NCBI RefSeq assembly: GCF_048544455.1
Contig: NC_133534.1
Location: forward strand, 34,906,217-34,970,216
Direction of reading: 5' to 3'
DNA: 64,000 nt
From: Silene latifolia
Lineage: Eukaryota > Streptophyta > Magnoliopsida > Caryophyllales > Caryophyllaceae
Every line of letters starts with the position of its first letter. Positions within the stretch are counted from its first letter, which is position 1. The position numbers and the translations under genes are program-made. A model generated the notes under the pieces. The model ran no database searches. It worked only from the letters and a program-made list of their open reading frames with translations, and had not been told where the DNA came from. This document shows positions 11,310 through 23,419 of the stretch, one piece after another.

Positions 11310-14300
11310 AGTCACCAAGGAAAATCCGTAGTGTTACAATCTTCCCCCCTTAAAAAGAACTTCGTCCCGAAGTTCACACTCTACTATAAAACAAAGCACA
11401 ACACTACGCCACAAGACTATACCAACCACATATAACAACACCAAGGAACTACACAAGTCACCTCAAAAATCATTACCCCGACTCAAAGCAAAACAACAAA
11501 CAAAACAAAACACGACCGCGAAGTTCCAACCCAACCTATAAAACATGGACACTTAACACCAACTCCACAAATCACTCTTCCTTCCACAACATGGCTCACG
11601 ATATCGTCTCAACTATAGCATAGGCTCCCAATCCTGACTCCATAACATTACCCAATAACCACAATATAATGTTGCCAACCTTGTATCACTTCCATAACAG
11701 TCAATAACACTCAATACCAAGACAATCCACAAAAGAAGATCAACCATCAAAACGGAATGTTACATTCTACCATCCTTAAAACGAACTTCGTCCTCGAAGT
11801 TTACTCAAACACATAAACATCATCTTCCAACTGTCAAAACTATCAGACTCATAATCGTCATCATCCACTTTTATCAACACTATCGAAAAATTCTCACACT
11901 TCTAAACATCGAACTACTACAAGCACAGCCATGGCCTTTTAACACTATCAACCACTATATGTACCCATCCATTCCTTATGCTACACCAACACTTTACGCC
12001 CAATAATATTACGACATGCACAACCCTCAAACGCTCTTTGCCGCATCCTACTCCTCTTAAGACACATGTTACGTCCTCGTAACTCACTAATACTAGATCC
12101 TTAGCTATACCTCTCATTATCTTCATCACCACCACATGTGAAAGATACCCGCCTATAATCTAAACACTTATTATTCCTATATCCAAGGCTCTCTTACTTA
12201 AACAGTTCTCATACCTCAACTCATTCTGCACTCCATCTAACCAATACCACACAAGACTGATCATAACAAACACTCTAACTCTTCCACATTACCGCAACAC
12301 GACATACCTCTCTATATAAACTATATAAAACTCTTATCGCCAAAAGCATAACTCACGATCCACACTTGTTACGTACACTCACACTAGATCCTCAAGTTCT
12401 TTTCTTTCATTACCGCAAAACTCATACATAACTTAGCATGACACTAATTCCCCAACACCCTACACTCACTGTCTCAACCAAGGATTATGAACCACCTGCA
12501 TCTTTCAGGTCATTACCACACATGTTTTACGAATCACTTGCCATTACCACGTCTACTAAAGCCTTATCTAGAACAAGATCAAAATAACTGTAACAATCTC
12601 TCACAAACGTGTCCCATCAACAGAATATCACTATACCATGACAACAACGAAAACATATACAACTCTATTTCATATCATACTCTACCCTCATTCCCAAACT
12701 TAACCTGGTAAAGAAAACATCAATAAACAAGACAACTGTCTACCTGCACAAACTAAAACTCGCAGGGAGCAACATCAAACAAAACAACAATCTATGTATA
12801 ACTGGTATATACTGTCGAAACTCGAATCATAATCATCCCGCCTACTCCACCACAACCGATGATGGCATCGCAACACCGCCACCAACAGCCGCACCGCAGT
12901 GCGAAAATGCCCGCATCACAACATGAAGTACTATGCCCGGATCACTATTCGAGGCACAACAACCACATCGATAAGCATCACAATCACATATAATTCCCAT
13001 AAACACTGACTCAGTATGACATTTCGAACAAGAAAACTCATTCAAAACCGTTTTACTAGATTATAACACAACATATTATACGGAATAAACTGACAAGAAT
13101 CTCATGAACATCCTCCTTACCCTTTCACGGAATAAACATGTATCATCAATACACATACAATTTTAACTATCCATGCCAGATCAATCAAATTATTACCTTT
13201 TGAACCTCATTCCATTAGTATACCGTACCCAACATAAATTACAAAACATTCATATAACAACTTTATAATTATCACACCATACCACTTCTTGTGAGGTCAG
13301 AACCTCACACAAACATTTACACATATCAGAGACCCGTAATCACATCGAACTAGTCAATCCTGATCACGTAAGTTACCACTTGACAAAGAATATCTCTTAT
13401 CCAGACTTAACTCAAGTGCCCTTCATAACATATCTTCTTTTACACACAATTATCACCACCCGGCGAACGTAGCCATATCCTCTGTACCCAACTACCAACG
13501 AATACCTCATATATCCATACCTTAAAATCCCTCATAACCAAACATTAATCACCTTCACAAAATCAACCTCATTAGAACAACTAACTTCCCCAAAATAACA
13601 TCCTCCTCAACCACTAGTGACAATACTATGACGCCAACATTTTTCATGTGACTACTCTCTTACTATCACTTCTTAATATAACAATCCTTTTCCTCCCTTT
13701 GGTTCTCATCCCAAACAACAACATCAAATATATCAACAAAAATCACCTCAACACTATTTCCAATTTCATCCGTAATTGTATCGTCACCCGACTCACCACC
13801 AAAATCTCATATCGTGCAAATTCTTTACCCAACTTTTGCTTTCTTTAATTCCTCGAAACTCATGATTATCATGTTGTCCTGGAACTTATATATAACTGTA
13901 ACTCAAATCCTCATGATAGTATCATACATCTCTACGATTCCTTACTCTTACATCACATATCCTCAGTGAACATGTTCCTAGTTTTACTCCCCTTATTCTT
14001 TTCTTTTACCCTCAACAAACTCCCTTAATGATTCAACTCTTCATTATTTCTATCTAACTCTCTAGTGCTCCGGTTACCTTCACATTGCTCCAAACTCAAT
14101 TCCCATTATTTTATGTCGATATCATCTCACTCTTTCTTACCATGGGTCTTCTCTCATTATACTATAACTCCCAATTGTCACTAATCTATCCATAAAGTCA
14201 ACGTTTAAAGTTCAAACAATTGCATCTCCCTTTTTACATCACTAGGAAACCAAAATTCAACTCATACCGTTAGCTGCCCAAAGAATTACTCACTAGGCTC

Positions 14301-14918
14301 ACATCGTGAAAATTCCAAATTAAATTCCCAAACTTGGTCACATCTTCAATTCCACGTCGCGACATATCTCTATCTAGGTTCACTATATACCCCTCTTCTC
14401 CATCCATCTAAAGCAACCTTTCATTACATATATCCTTAAGCAACACAATGCTAACCGTCTCCCTCTATAAGTCCTTACACATCCCGAAATGTCACTATTC
14501 ATATCGCTCATCTCAATCTTTCATTCTCATGCTTCTTTACACATACATCACCCTTGCCCATATACACTTACTTTTATACTACTCAATACACGACTATATC
14601 ACTCATCATATCTCACAAAACATGCTCTTTATCTCGATTAGCTCATCATTCTTCCCTTTTCTTTTTCCACTATCCTTCACAACCACATTAACACATGTCT
14701 TCCTTACCCAACACATGTCCCTCATAAGCCGTCATTCTCCATGTCATAACTTCCGGTAACTTACGTATCAAGACCGTCTCACATATAAAAGAATGCGTTA
14801 AGACTCAAAACATACATGTGTATATACCCTACGACTCAAAACAATGTAAAAACATAGCCACCAGCTCAAAACAAAAGTAAGGACATAGCCACCCACTCAA
14901 AGTGGCCGCCCAATGAGG

Positions 14919-15220
14919 TACTCAGTCGACTACATAACATACTAGGTCGAGTACACGGTACTCGGTCGAGTAACTGTATTACTCGGTCGAGTTTTCGACT
15001 CAGAAGCAAAATCAATTATCGCAGAAGGATTACTCGGTCGGGTATTGGGAATACTCGGCCGAGTAGACCTTACTCGGTCGAGTATGAGACCACTCGGCCG
15101 AGTTCACGACTCCAGACGCTAAACAGTATTATCACAGAGAGATTACTCGGCCGAATATGGAATACTCGGTCGAGTAAAAAAGACACTCGGCCGAGTAGGG
15201 ACTACTCGGTCGAGTATAGG
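14919..15220. repeat. Cluster of about a dozen ACTCGGYCGAGT palindromes plus shared U3 motif
   Basis: Copies, several degenerate, are spaced 15-35 bp apart inside the LARD interior. They are followed at 15311-15325 by GTAAGAGGACAAGCT and then GAATCAC. The Athila-like LTR has the same series (palindromes, then TAAGAGGACAAGCT at 51234-51247, then GAATCAC). This looks like a captured piece of another element's U3. Confidence 0.65.
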
Positions 15221-16037
15221 CGCAGTTCTCAGCACCGTCCAATTTTTGTAAAACAGTCGTATCTCACTCGTTACTTGGTCATTCTGGGCGTGTGACCTAT
15301 CGTTAGAATCGTAAGAGGACAAGCTATCACCTCAACTTGGAATCACAACAATATCTTTTCTAGAACTCGACTTATGACAGTTTTAAGACAACCCTTCCAA
15401 AATCGGTTTGTATACAAATCAAAATTTCTTAACAAAACAACTTAAACATGCATAAAACAAACAATAACGATCCAATACTTCTAAAAACCAGTACAGGGGT
15501 GAACTTTTATCATATCCACATGGAAATTAAACACGACATTCATATGCATAGACACATGACCTTAATCACATGCTACTACTAACAACCAAACATTAACATC
15601 ATCATGATCATATAAATACATCTTATCTCACATTACATATACTCCAATTATTTCACCTTTCGTTAACACAATTAAACAAGATTTTCCATCTATATATGAC
15701 ACTCCACACCCCGTTTCAAAAGCCAAGCAGTAACCACATAACATGCTCCAGGTTCTATCACACGCAACTACGCACTTCCTTTATCATATACCACCATGGT
15801 TAGATCCTTTCATTTCATCCAACAACAATACAAGGCTCAAGTTACAAGTATTACACACACATGACTCAACATACAAAATTTTCCCCCATGTGACCGGCTT
15901 GAGATTGTAAGGGCCTTAGTGCGACTCCGGGACGTCTCCCAAGTCTTTGCGGTAGCTCCAAACAACTCTCCCCGGGTTCATTTTATTTAGACTCCCTAAG
16001 TTCATTGGGTTCATTTGTTTTAGGTGCCGGAATCGTC

Positions 16038-16050
16038 GGCTCTGATACCA
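16038..16050 (-). other. LARD primer-binding site (initiator-Met tRNA)
   Basis: On the minus strand TGGTATCAGAGCC matches the 3' end complement of plant initiator methionine tRNA. It lies three bases inside the right LTR. It fixes the element's orientation. Confidence 0.85.
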
Positions 16051-16053
16051 CTT

Positions 16054-17389
16054 TGTAACACCCCCTCATATCAAGGTACCTTACCAGGACTACCCAAGCA
16101 TGAAAGGCTGTTACCATCTCGGTTGCCCGAGGTTAGTATATATCAAAAGCGTCCGTCCTAAACACATTTAATAGAATTACTGTAAAGTATTAATGTTTAC
16201 AACAATCCAAATCCAAACCAAAACCAATAAAGTGAATACAACTGAGGACAACTACAAAATCATAGCTAAGACTCGTGGATCGTGATACTACATTTGGTGA
16301 TGACGACTTCCCCATGACCACCCAAGCTCATCAAATGCAATACTGTCAAGTCGCTCACCATCCCCGAATGGATCACCGCAGTTTTACAAAAAACAACAAC
16401 AACGGGTCGTACCATTCAATCAATGTAAGACAACAAACAATATAACCGACTGATCATCCTCCATAGTAACCGACTACACACCGAAGTGTGTAGCCCTGCC
16501 AGATTACCCCCATCGCACGGGTAATCCACTCGCCCGATGGGTGACCGCAGACCCATCCCCACCAAGTCCGGCTCATCAACGAGCGACTAACAATCCCTGT
16601 CCCTTAATGTGCACATCCCCTCCCATGGCGGGTTCCACGGAGGGCGAACTAGGGTGTGAAGCCACTCCCGCAAGTGACTCCACCACAATCACACAAACCA
16701 CAAAGCATCACAGCTGTCACAACACAATCACCTCACCACCGTCACCACAACACCCATACTCCGATGATCAGCAGATAACAACAATTACAATACAATAGTA
16801 ATCTCAATCAATTAAACAAGATCTTGAGTAGGGGAAAACCCTACCTTTTCGCAATCCGATATGCTCTAATCAATCATACAATATGCAGAGCAATTACCAC
16901 ATCATCACCTACAACAATAATCACATAATACAATTACACATTGCACAATCCCATTTTCCCCAATTCATATATACAGTAACCCCAAAAGAATACAAATGAC
17001 AAGGGGATGAAACTTACCAACAGTAGAATAAGAGACTACACGCAAGGATCACGATGATTTGAACACACAACGAGAATGAGGATGATTAGAGAGTGATTAG
17101 GGAGAGATCGTAGAATGATTAGGGTTGGAATGATGTTTAGAAACTGACGCGGAATATAAAAATAACCTTAAACATTCCCTAATCAAACCGTCGAAATAAC
17201 ACTCCGCCAAACCGGACACTCGGTCGAGTAAGTGTATACTCGGCCGAGTGTCCCATACTCGGTCGAGTGTTAACTATACTCGGCCGAGTGTTCCTCGGCA
17301 GAACCAAAACAACACACCACCTCAGCACTACTCGGCCGAGTAGGCGCTACTCGGTCGAGTAGTCACCAAGGAAAATCCGTAGTGTTACA
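16054..17389 (-). repeat. 5' LTR of the LARD element
   Basis: 1336 bp, paired with 10010-11338. It carries the same palindrome array (from 17218), TATA-like box and hairpin (16474-16493). Nearly all differences from the left LTR are small insertions, deletions or replacements at or beside CTG/CAG triplets. Confidence 0.88.
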
Positions 17390-17394
17390 TCAAT

Positions 17395-18267
17395 ATTTTA
17401 AACTTCTTTAAAATAATTAGGTATCTTTAAAATTGTGAACCGTTTCACAACAATTAATCATACATTGTAAATGTAATGTATAATTAATATTGGCCAAAAC
17501 AAACAAAAACAAAATCTTTTTTTTTTTTTTATATATGTCTCGGCTAAAACAAAAAAAATAAAAAAAAACAATTTTTTTTTCTTTGCTCTCGGCTAAAAAA
17601 AACTAAACAGCCCGTTTTTTTTTTTAAATTCGGTAATTGCAAAAAAAAAAAAAAAAATAGAATCCTTTTTTTTTCTCGGTCATAACAGCAAAACGAAAAA
17701 AATAACAGTTTTTTTTTTTTTCATTTTGTCTCGGCAAACCCTAAAAAACAGCCCCCCTTTTTTTTCTTTTGCGGCAAAAATGCCCTAAATTGCAAAAACA
17801 TGTTGATGAACAAGATCGTTTATAGTTGCTATTAACAAGATTGACATATTCAACTTATAATTTAAATACATATTCAAACTAGATTATTCAAATTTAACCT
17901 GTTAATAGAATATCTAAATCATGATAAAACCAATTATCATAATTGATTTGAACTTTTGTTAAATTAAGTCATATGCCCAAAACAGTAAAAACAATTCATC
18001 AATCCGACAAAAACGATTTCCATTTACATCTCGATTTATAAAATCGAAACATCTACAAATTATCATATTATTATCTTAGCTGATTAAAAACAATAATATG
18101 AAAATCAAATGGAAATAAAACAACAACAAAAACGCAACAACACGGCTGCAAAAAAAAGATTGTTCTCGGCACAAAAAAAATTTCAACCGATTAATTTTTT
18201 TTTTCGAAACCCTAATGTTGTTTACGAACAATTTTATGAAAATCATCAAAATAAAATTCGTGGCCTT
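17395..18267 (-). other. Copia leader, part after the nested LARD
   Basis: Non-coding. From 17515 to 17775 it holds long A and T runs separated by about five copies of CTCGG(C/T), such as CTCGGCTAAAA. It joins to 8792-10004 when the LARD is removed. Confidence 0.55.
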
Positions 18268-18280
18268 GGCTCTGATACCA
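18268..18280 (-). other. Copia primer-binding site (initiator-Met tRNA)
   Basis: The minus strand reads TGGTATCAGAGCC two bases inside the LTR edge at 18283. This is the standard Met-tRNA primer site of plant Copia elements. Confidence 0.85.
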
Positions 18281-18282
18281 CT

Positions 18283-19258
18283 TGTGGGATTTATCTGTAT
18301 GCATCCCTTTAATTTTAAAGATTATAACAAAATATAGAGTGATGATTACGAATCATAAAACTAAATTGTATAAACAAAAGCATAAAGGATTAAGAAATAA
18401 CCTCCGGTCCTAGCTTTTATGGCCTATGAACAATATCGCAATGATATTCTCCTATCAGTTGCACCCAAGACGATATGAGATATGCCCTTGTTCTTTTGCT
18501 AGAATCGATCCCTCAAATTTTCTGTAAAATTAGGGTTTTGTGTTTTTTTGAGATGAGAGGCAGGAGTAGGTTAAAAATTTTTAGGTAAAAAAACGAGCTC
18601 CCTACTCCTCTTATTCTAACCGAAAAAGAGAAGTGAATGGGGAGTTTTTTTCTTCCTCATTTCGGCCCAATACCACCGAAATAATGAGGATTAAAATCCT
18701 TATTTTCGGTTATTCCAAAAATGTATAAAATGTGTTATTTATAAATTGTCATCTAGTGAGGATCGATCTCATAACCTCTTGGTTTGAGTACCCTTACTAT
18801 TACCACTATGACACATTCATCTTGTTGATTAAATATAACCGATTACATTTAATTACGAATTAACATATTAAGTCGTCCAAGCTAACATCATATACATTAA
18901 TTAAATATAACTTATTATATTCAATTTACGAATTGACAGTTAATTCGTCTCAACTAATATTATTTAATCTTCATTAAATAATTATCTCATCAACACATTG
19001 ACTAACTGTTTAGTCATATAAGGCATCAATGTGATTATATTTCCATAACCACACCTCTCAAACACATCCTATAGGTGTGACATTTAGGGACCAGTTGATC
19101 ACCGCCATCTGTATGATAATAACGTCAAACTTTCTAGCAAGCCAACCGTTATTAGGTAATAGTTAATCAACTGATAAAATACGAAGTATACCCTTGTGAA
19201 CCTGTAAGAGATTTACAAATGTTATCACACTAATTTGTGAAGGACACAAGCTCCAACA
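18283..19258 (-). repeat. Complete 5' LTR of the Copia element
   Basis: 976 bp. In element sense it starts TGTTGGAGCTTGTGTCC, a common Copia LTR start, and ends AAATCCCACA. Its first 431 bp (plus order) are matched by 7035-7465. The rest has no partner in the window. Confidence 0.88.
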
Positions 19259-20190
19259 GACCATACTGACAGTGCTGCAGTAAATGGACCACAGTCTCCT
19301 GAGCAGCATGACAAATAAAACAGCTATCATCAGTTGTAATCCCATGGCGAAATAATTTGTCCTTTACATTTAGGGCATTCTTAAAAATCAACCTACAATG
19401 GAAGCTATGCTTTGGCAGCATCCACTTATGCCAGATCAATTTTGCCCAGCCAACCTTCTGTTCTCTGTGTCTCAGCCACTCATAGCCTGAGCTAACTGTA
19501 TACCCACCTCCATTAGCAAGCCAAGTTCCAGACAAATACCCAGGTTGAAAAATGTCACGAACCTTACAAATGGCTTTCCAATTGCCACTCATATGGTTCT
19601 TAGGAGAATAAGAGTCCCATTCAATCCCTTTCATATAAATTTGATGAATCCATTTAACCCAAAGATTATCTGGCTTGCTATAAACCCACCAAACAAGTTT
19701 ACCCACTGTGGCAATGTTCCAATCCTGAATATAACGTATGCCTAGCCCACCTTCAGTCTTAGGGAGGCAGACCTGTTGCTAAGCTACCAGAGGGGACCTC
19801 ATATACTCACTAGTCCCATCACACATATAGTTGCGACAGATATTATCAATTTTCCTCAGAGCACACTTGGGAATTAAGAAGATATTAGACCAGTAGGTAT
19901 AGAGGGAAACTAACACAGACTTCCCAATCACCAGCCTACCAGCATAAGTTAACTTCCTAACACCAAAAGCTCTGATCTTCTCAACTATATTTTCAACCAG
20001 AACAGTACAATCTTTACTAATAAGCCTGCCAGCATTTATAGGAACCCCTAGGTATTTAAAAGGGAGTGTCCCTTCCACACACCCAGAGAGAGCAATTATT
20101 TGATCCCTTTTAGCTCTTTGCACCCCATTAAAGTACACACTAGATTTCTGTTTGTTCATTTGTAAGCCAGAAGAGCAAGCAAATGTAAAC
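19259..20190 (-). pseudogene. LINE reverse transcriptase end and zf-RVT domain
   Basis: From 20159 down, the frame shows the C-terminal part of a plant non-LTR RT (PFKYLGVPINAGRL, LTYAGRLVIGKSVL). After a single stop at about 19779 the same frame continues with GGLGIRYIQDWN and the zf-RVT domain: WHKWMLPKHSFHCRLIFKNA, then CFICHAAQETVVHLLQHC at the Copia junction. The N-terminal endonuclease and RT core are missing, the usual 5' truncation. The SSGLQ-type residues before position 20159 show that homology runs to about 20190. Confidence 0.8.
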
Positions 20191-21887
20191 TAATGAAAAA
20201 AATACAACTCATGACCACTATTCTTTTCTAACCAACTATACTCGTCTCGTGACTTATCAAGCTCGTCCCGTCTCCCGCGTGTTATCCAAACAACTTGTAT
20301 TTAAGCAATTACACGGACACACAAACGTCAGTTTCAATAAATAAAGTGTGACACGACTCGAGTGTGTGAATATGCAACATGACTATGATATGGATGACAT
20401 ACTATCAAATGAGCGCCACCACAGTACCGGGACACGCTCAGGCATACCGACAACCACACTGGTACCGGGACATGCCCAGACATACCAACAACCACAAACA
20501 GGTAACGGAACTCGCCCAGACGTACCGGGTCCGGGACCCAACCGGATCCTCAGCCAGACGTCGTGTCTTAACCACACGAGTCCCTCTGTGACTCAAGCCA
20601 TTAATGTGCACATTTCTCTTAGAGTGGGAACGAAGCTCCAAGAGACGACTCAAGCGTAAGACGGTCTCCAAAGCGTCTTACGTCTCCAAAACAACAACAA
20701 CAAATCCTCAAACATATACAATCACAACATACAGCGAACAACATGATATGCCAAATACATCACAAATGCCAGATCCTCAAATATCCCGACTCCTAGAGTC
20801 ATGACCAACAACATACAATACGACTCACTCAATGCAAAAGAATGATAAAAGACTTATTTTATAAATAAATGCAACTATAAAACTTAGTAGGATAAACCTA
20901 CCTCACAACATATCCGCATAAGCAATCCGTCAAACACAAGCTAGGCCCATCTCGTAAAACCGTCTCACAAAACCCATCTCCTAAAATACGATAATAATAC
21001 AAATACAAATACGTATAAATATACCAATCTAATACTAATTGAATACATATACACTAAATAAACCCGTCTTATACAACTACCCAAACCCGACTCAACAAGT
21101 CGAACCACCATTACCTCTCCCCACCGTGACTACCACCTAGCCACGGTGGCCAATTAGCCCAGCCCCTACCCGCAACACCTAGGGCCGCCCTACCCCACAA
21201 ACCCGCACTAATCGATCAACAATACAGCAAGCAACAACAACACCAATCGACCCCAACACACAAACCAACTAACACCACCATACACGACCACCACCGTGGG
21301 CCACCAATACCACGGCGGTCATGGCATGACCGACTCCCTCACCACCACCAGAACCTCACCACCTTCTACCCACACCTGACCACAACAACAATAACAAGCA
21401 ACAACCACAACACCGACACCTCCCTTTTCTCCCTCATTTTCGCCACCTACAACCGCCCTAACCGCTACCCATGACCACCCCTCAACCCTCGACCCAAACC
21501 ACCCCATACCCAGTCCAAGTCGACCCACAATAGGGTGAAACCTGCAGCTCTAACCCGAGTCACCAAAACCCCAAAATCCCTTTAACAAACTCGATTAAAC
21601 CGTCCCTATGGTGGTCAACGGTGGGTCCAGGGTCGGTCAAGGTGGTCACACAGCTGGTCCGAGTCGCGGGTGAGTTAACGGTATAAAATTTTAACATATA
21701 GACTAGTATAAGAAGGCCTTACCTCAGATCTTGAGACGGAGAGACTAAATGTTCATATCTTCCAATCTCTCTCTTTTCTCTTTTTTTCTCTCTTTTGTTT
21801 GTAAGGTGGAAATGTGTAAAATGAAATGATAAGGTGGGTGGATAAGGGATAATGGGGTATATATAAGGTGAGAGTAGTATAAGGTGA

Positions 21888-21892
21888 ATGTA

Positions 21893-21972
<80 letters not shown>
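21888..21972. repeat. (TGTATG)n microsatellite
   Basis: About fourteen units of the hexamer TGTATG. The frames reading alternating Cys-Val, Cys-Met, His-Thr or His-Ile across it are artefacts. Confidence 0.95.
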
Positions 21973-21973
<1 letters not shown>

Positions 21974-21983
21974 ACATGTATCT

Positions 21984-22037
21984 TATTATTATTATTATTA
22001 CTATTATCATTATTGTTATTACTTTTATTATTATTAT
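21984..22037. repeat. (ATT)n imperfect microsatellite
   Basis: ATT/TTA triplets with a few interruptions, directly after the TGTATG array. Confidence 0.85.
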
Positions 22038-22204
22038 TCCGTCTCAAGCCCAACTCGGTAAATACGTTAAAATATTATTATTATATAATTGTTAAATACG
22101 GAGTATTACACTTATTACTTTATGTAATAATAACATTAAGATCTGGAATGAGACTAGGCATAAGGATCTCAACAATTCCGAAAAGACGAGTAAACTAGAA
22201 TCAA

Positions 22205-22975
22205 TTATAATAAGGAAGAAACCTGGTGGGAGAAACCTAGAAATGGTTTCCTAAAGCTAAATTTTGACGATTCGAGAATAGAAGACAATAAAGCTGCTTT
22301 AGGATATTCTATAAGAGATTATAATGGTAATGTCGTTTTATTAGGAGCAAAAAAGTACGGATCCAATAATATTCTTATTGCGGAAGTTTTCCTAAAGCTA
22401 AAAGAAGTCATTTTAGTAGCTAAATACTTAGTAATCTTAAAGCTAATTGTAGAGAGTGATAATTTTTTTTGGTAACGAAGAACATCTCTCATTAGTAGTC
22501 CAGGGTGATACACCTTTGAGAGACCAAACCCGGAGAGATATGCGACTGCATGGTAAGCCGACACTCTGTTTTAACAGACCGCGAAGGTCCCCGTGCAATA
22601 ACCGCATACTGCCCTCCAGGGAGTCGAACCCGGGACCTCACAATTCATGCCAGTGCATGCTTTGAGGGTGACCCGCTCCACTGCACTCACAATAGTTGGT
22701 CAGTAGGGTGATAATTTATGTGTTATTAACTCAATTCGTAGTACTTGACAATTTCCTTGAAAATCTCTAGTATTATCAAGGATGTGAAATTAGACCTTCA
22801 TTTTTTCGATGAACTGATAATTAAACATTGTTTCTGTGAAGCCAACAAACAAGGTTGCCGACTTTATGACTTCTATTGGTCATTTATATTCAACTCTTTG
22901 AAAGTGATTTGAAAGTTGATGACTTCAATTTACCTAACTCTTTCGAAAAGATGAGATGATCAATATAGTTTTTTT
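22205..22975 (+). pseudogene. LINE C-terminal RNase H (RVT_3-like) fragment, split by a SINE
   Basis: The frame reads WWEKPRNGFLKLNFD, then SIRDYNGNVVLLGA, then an AEVFLKLKEVILVAKYL helix and LIVESDN, a plant RNase H-like domain. It breaks at 22456 and resumes after the SINE with LCVINSIRSTWQ and SSIIKDVKLDLHFFDE. The minus-strand copy at 47916-48188 is closely related. The 3' end (ATGAGATGATCAATATAG then a T-run) also matches that copy. Frameshifts follow near 22850. Confidence 0.7.
22466..22707 (-). mobile_element. tRNA-derived SINE with TSD GTGATAATTT
   Basis: A perfect 10-bp TSD (22456-22465 and 22708-22717) flanks a 242-bp insert in the LINE RNase H frame. On the minus strand the insert begins ACCAACTATTGTGAGTGCAG with an A-box-like GAGTGCAGTGG. 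It has a B-box GGTTCGACTCC (complement at about 22620) and ends in a short A tail. Confidence 0.8.
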
Positions 22976-23419
22976 TTTACCTTAGACCATCCCCAAGCAA
23001 GGTCAATTGCTTGGTCATGACCTTGCTTGGTCATGGTTAATCAAGTCATTAGTATTGTTAATGTGTGACCAAAGGTGGTCAATTTGTGACCGAAAACAAG
23101 AAATGGTCAATTTATGACCAAGGTTTGTCAAAAGAGATGGTCTTATTGACCTTCTATGTGTCAATTTCTTATTAGTTGAACAATTATAAAACAATAAAAA
23201 AACTATTCTACTCTACACTACTCTACTCTACTTTCATAACTAGAATTTGGGAAAACTTTCGTAACTAGAATTTGCTTTTAATGAATTTTATCATTTTGTA
23301 GTATTTAATGTTTTTTTAAAAAATATATGCGGTATTTTATATGTCGAATCGTGTTTTTCAATAATTTTTTTTTAATTGTTAATGAAATCGTCTAATCACT
23401 TTTCAAAATTATAACATTG

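Larger units (their letters stand above)
10010..11338 (-). repeat. 3' LTR of the LARD element
   Basis: In element sense the U3 comes first and holds six palindromes at 11298, 11279, 11227, 11206, 11187 and 11167 (plus-strand starts). These precede a TATA-like TTTTATATTC (complement at about 11101-11110). Farther along is a perfect 8-bp stem hairpin at 10432-10451. The block 10790-11338 is virtually identical to the right LTR. Differences cluster at 10240-10790. Confidence 0.88.
11339..16053 (-). other. LARD internal region, non-coding, strongly strand-skewed
   Basis: The plus strand is visibly poor in G over most of 11340-14880 and rich in A and C, so the element's sense strand is poor in C. 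No gag, protease, RT or integrase motif was found in any frame. The short frames here reflect low-complexity sequence. A second tract-like phrase (CATCCTTAAAACGAACTTCG) at about 11769 repeats the polypurine-tract neighbourhood of the LTR edge. At 14919-15220 there is a palindrome cluster. Confidence 0.6.
10010..17389 (-). mobile_element. Non-coding LTR element (LARD-like, Gypsy-derived)
   Basis: LTRs at 10010-11338 (1329 bp) and 16054-17389 (1336 bp) begin TGTAACACCCC and end GTGTTACA. A perfect TSD TCAAT lies at 10005-10009 and 17390-17394. Minus orientation is set by the primer site TGGTATCAGAGCC (complement at 16038-16050) beside the right LTR, and by the polypurine tract AAGGGGGGAAGA (complement just after 11338). 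The phrase encoding FEDE-like residues next to that tract (CTTCGTCCCGAAG on plus) is typical of Tekay-like Gypsy ends. The 4.7-kb interior has no recognisable gag or pol, so it would depend on enzymes from a relative. Confidence 0.88.
7035..19258 (-). mobile_element. Ty1/Copia element, internally deleted, carrying a nested LARD
   Basis: On the plus strand the element starts TGTGGGATTT and ends CTCCAACA (TG...CA), flanked by a perfect TSD GACCA (7030-7034, 19259-19263). It is in minus orientation. The 5' LTR is 18283-19258 (976 bp), the primer site is at 18268-18280, and gag and protease lie at 8791-7411. Integrase, reverse transcriptase, RNase H and over half of the 3' LTR are gone through one deletion ending at about 7465. 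The leader between primer site and gag is interrupted by the element at 10010-17389. The two LTR parts differ by ordinary scattered substitutions, so this insertion is older than the Gypsy array at 38.7 kb. Confidence 0.9.
20336..22180 (-). mobile_element. LTR debris related to the LARD family
   Basis: This is C-rich, G-poor sequence on the plus strand, like the LARD. The phrase CATTAATGTGCACAT at about 20600 matches the LARD LTR (TTAATGTGCACATCCC at 10560) and the right-end LTR at 63640. Overlapping frames in several phases are repeat artefacts. Ends and TSD were not found. Confidence 0.4.

Noticed and set aside
21745-22198. Long frames with Cys-Val, Cys-Met, His-Thr or His-Ile repeats on both strands
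   Set aside because: They are direct translations of the (TGTATG)n microsatellite in several phases.
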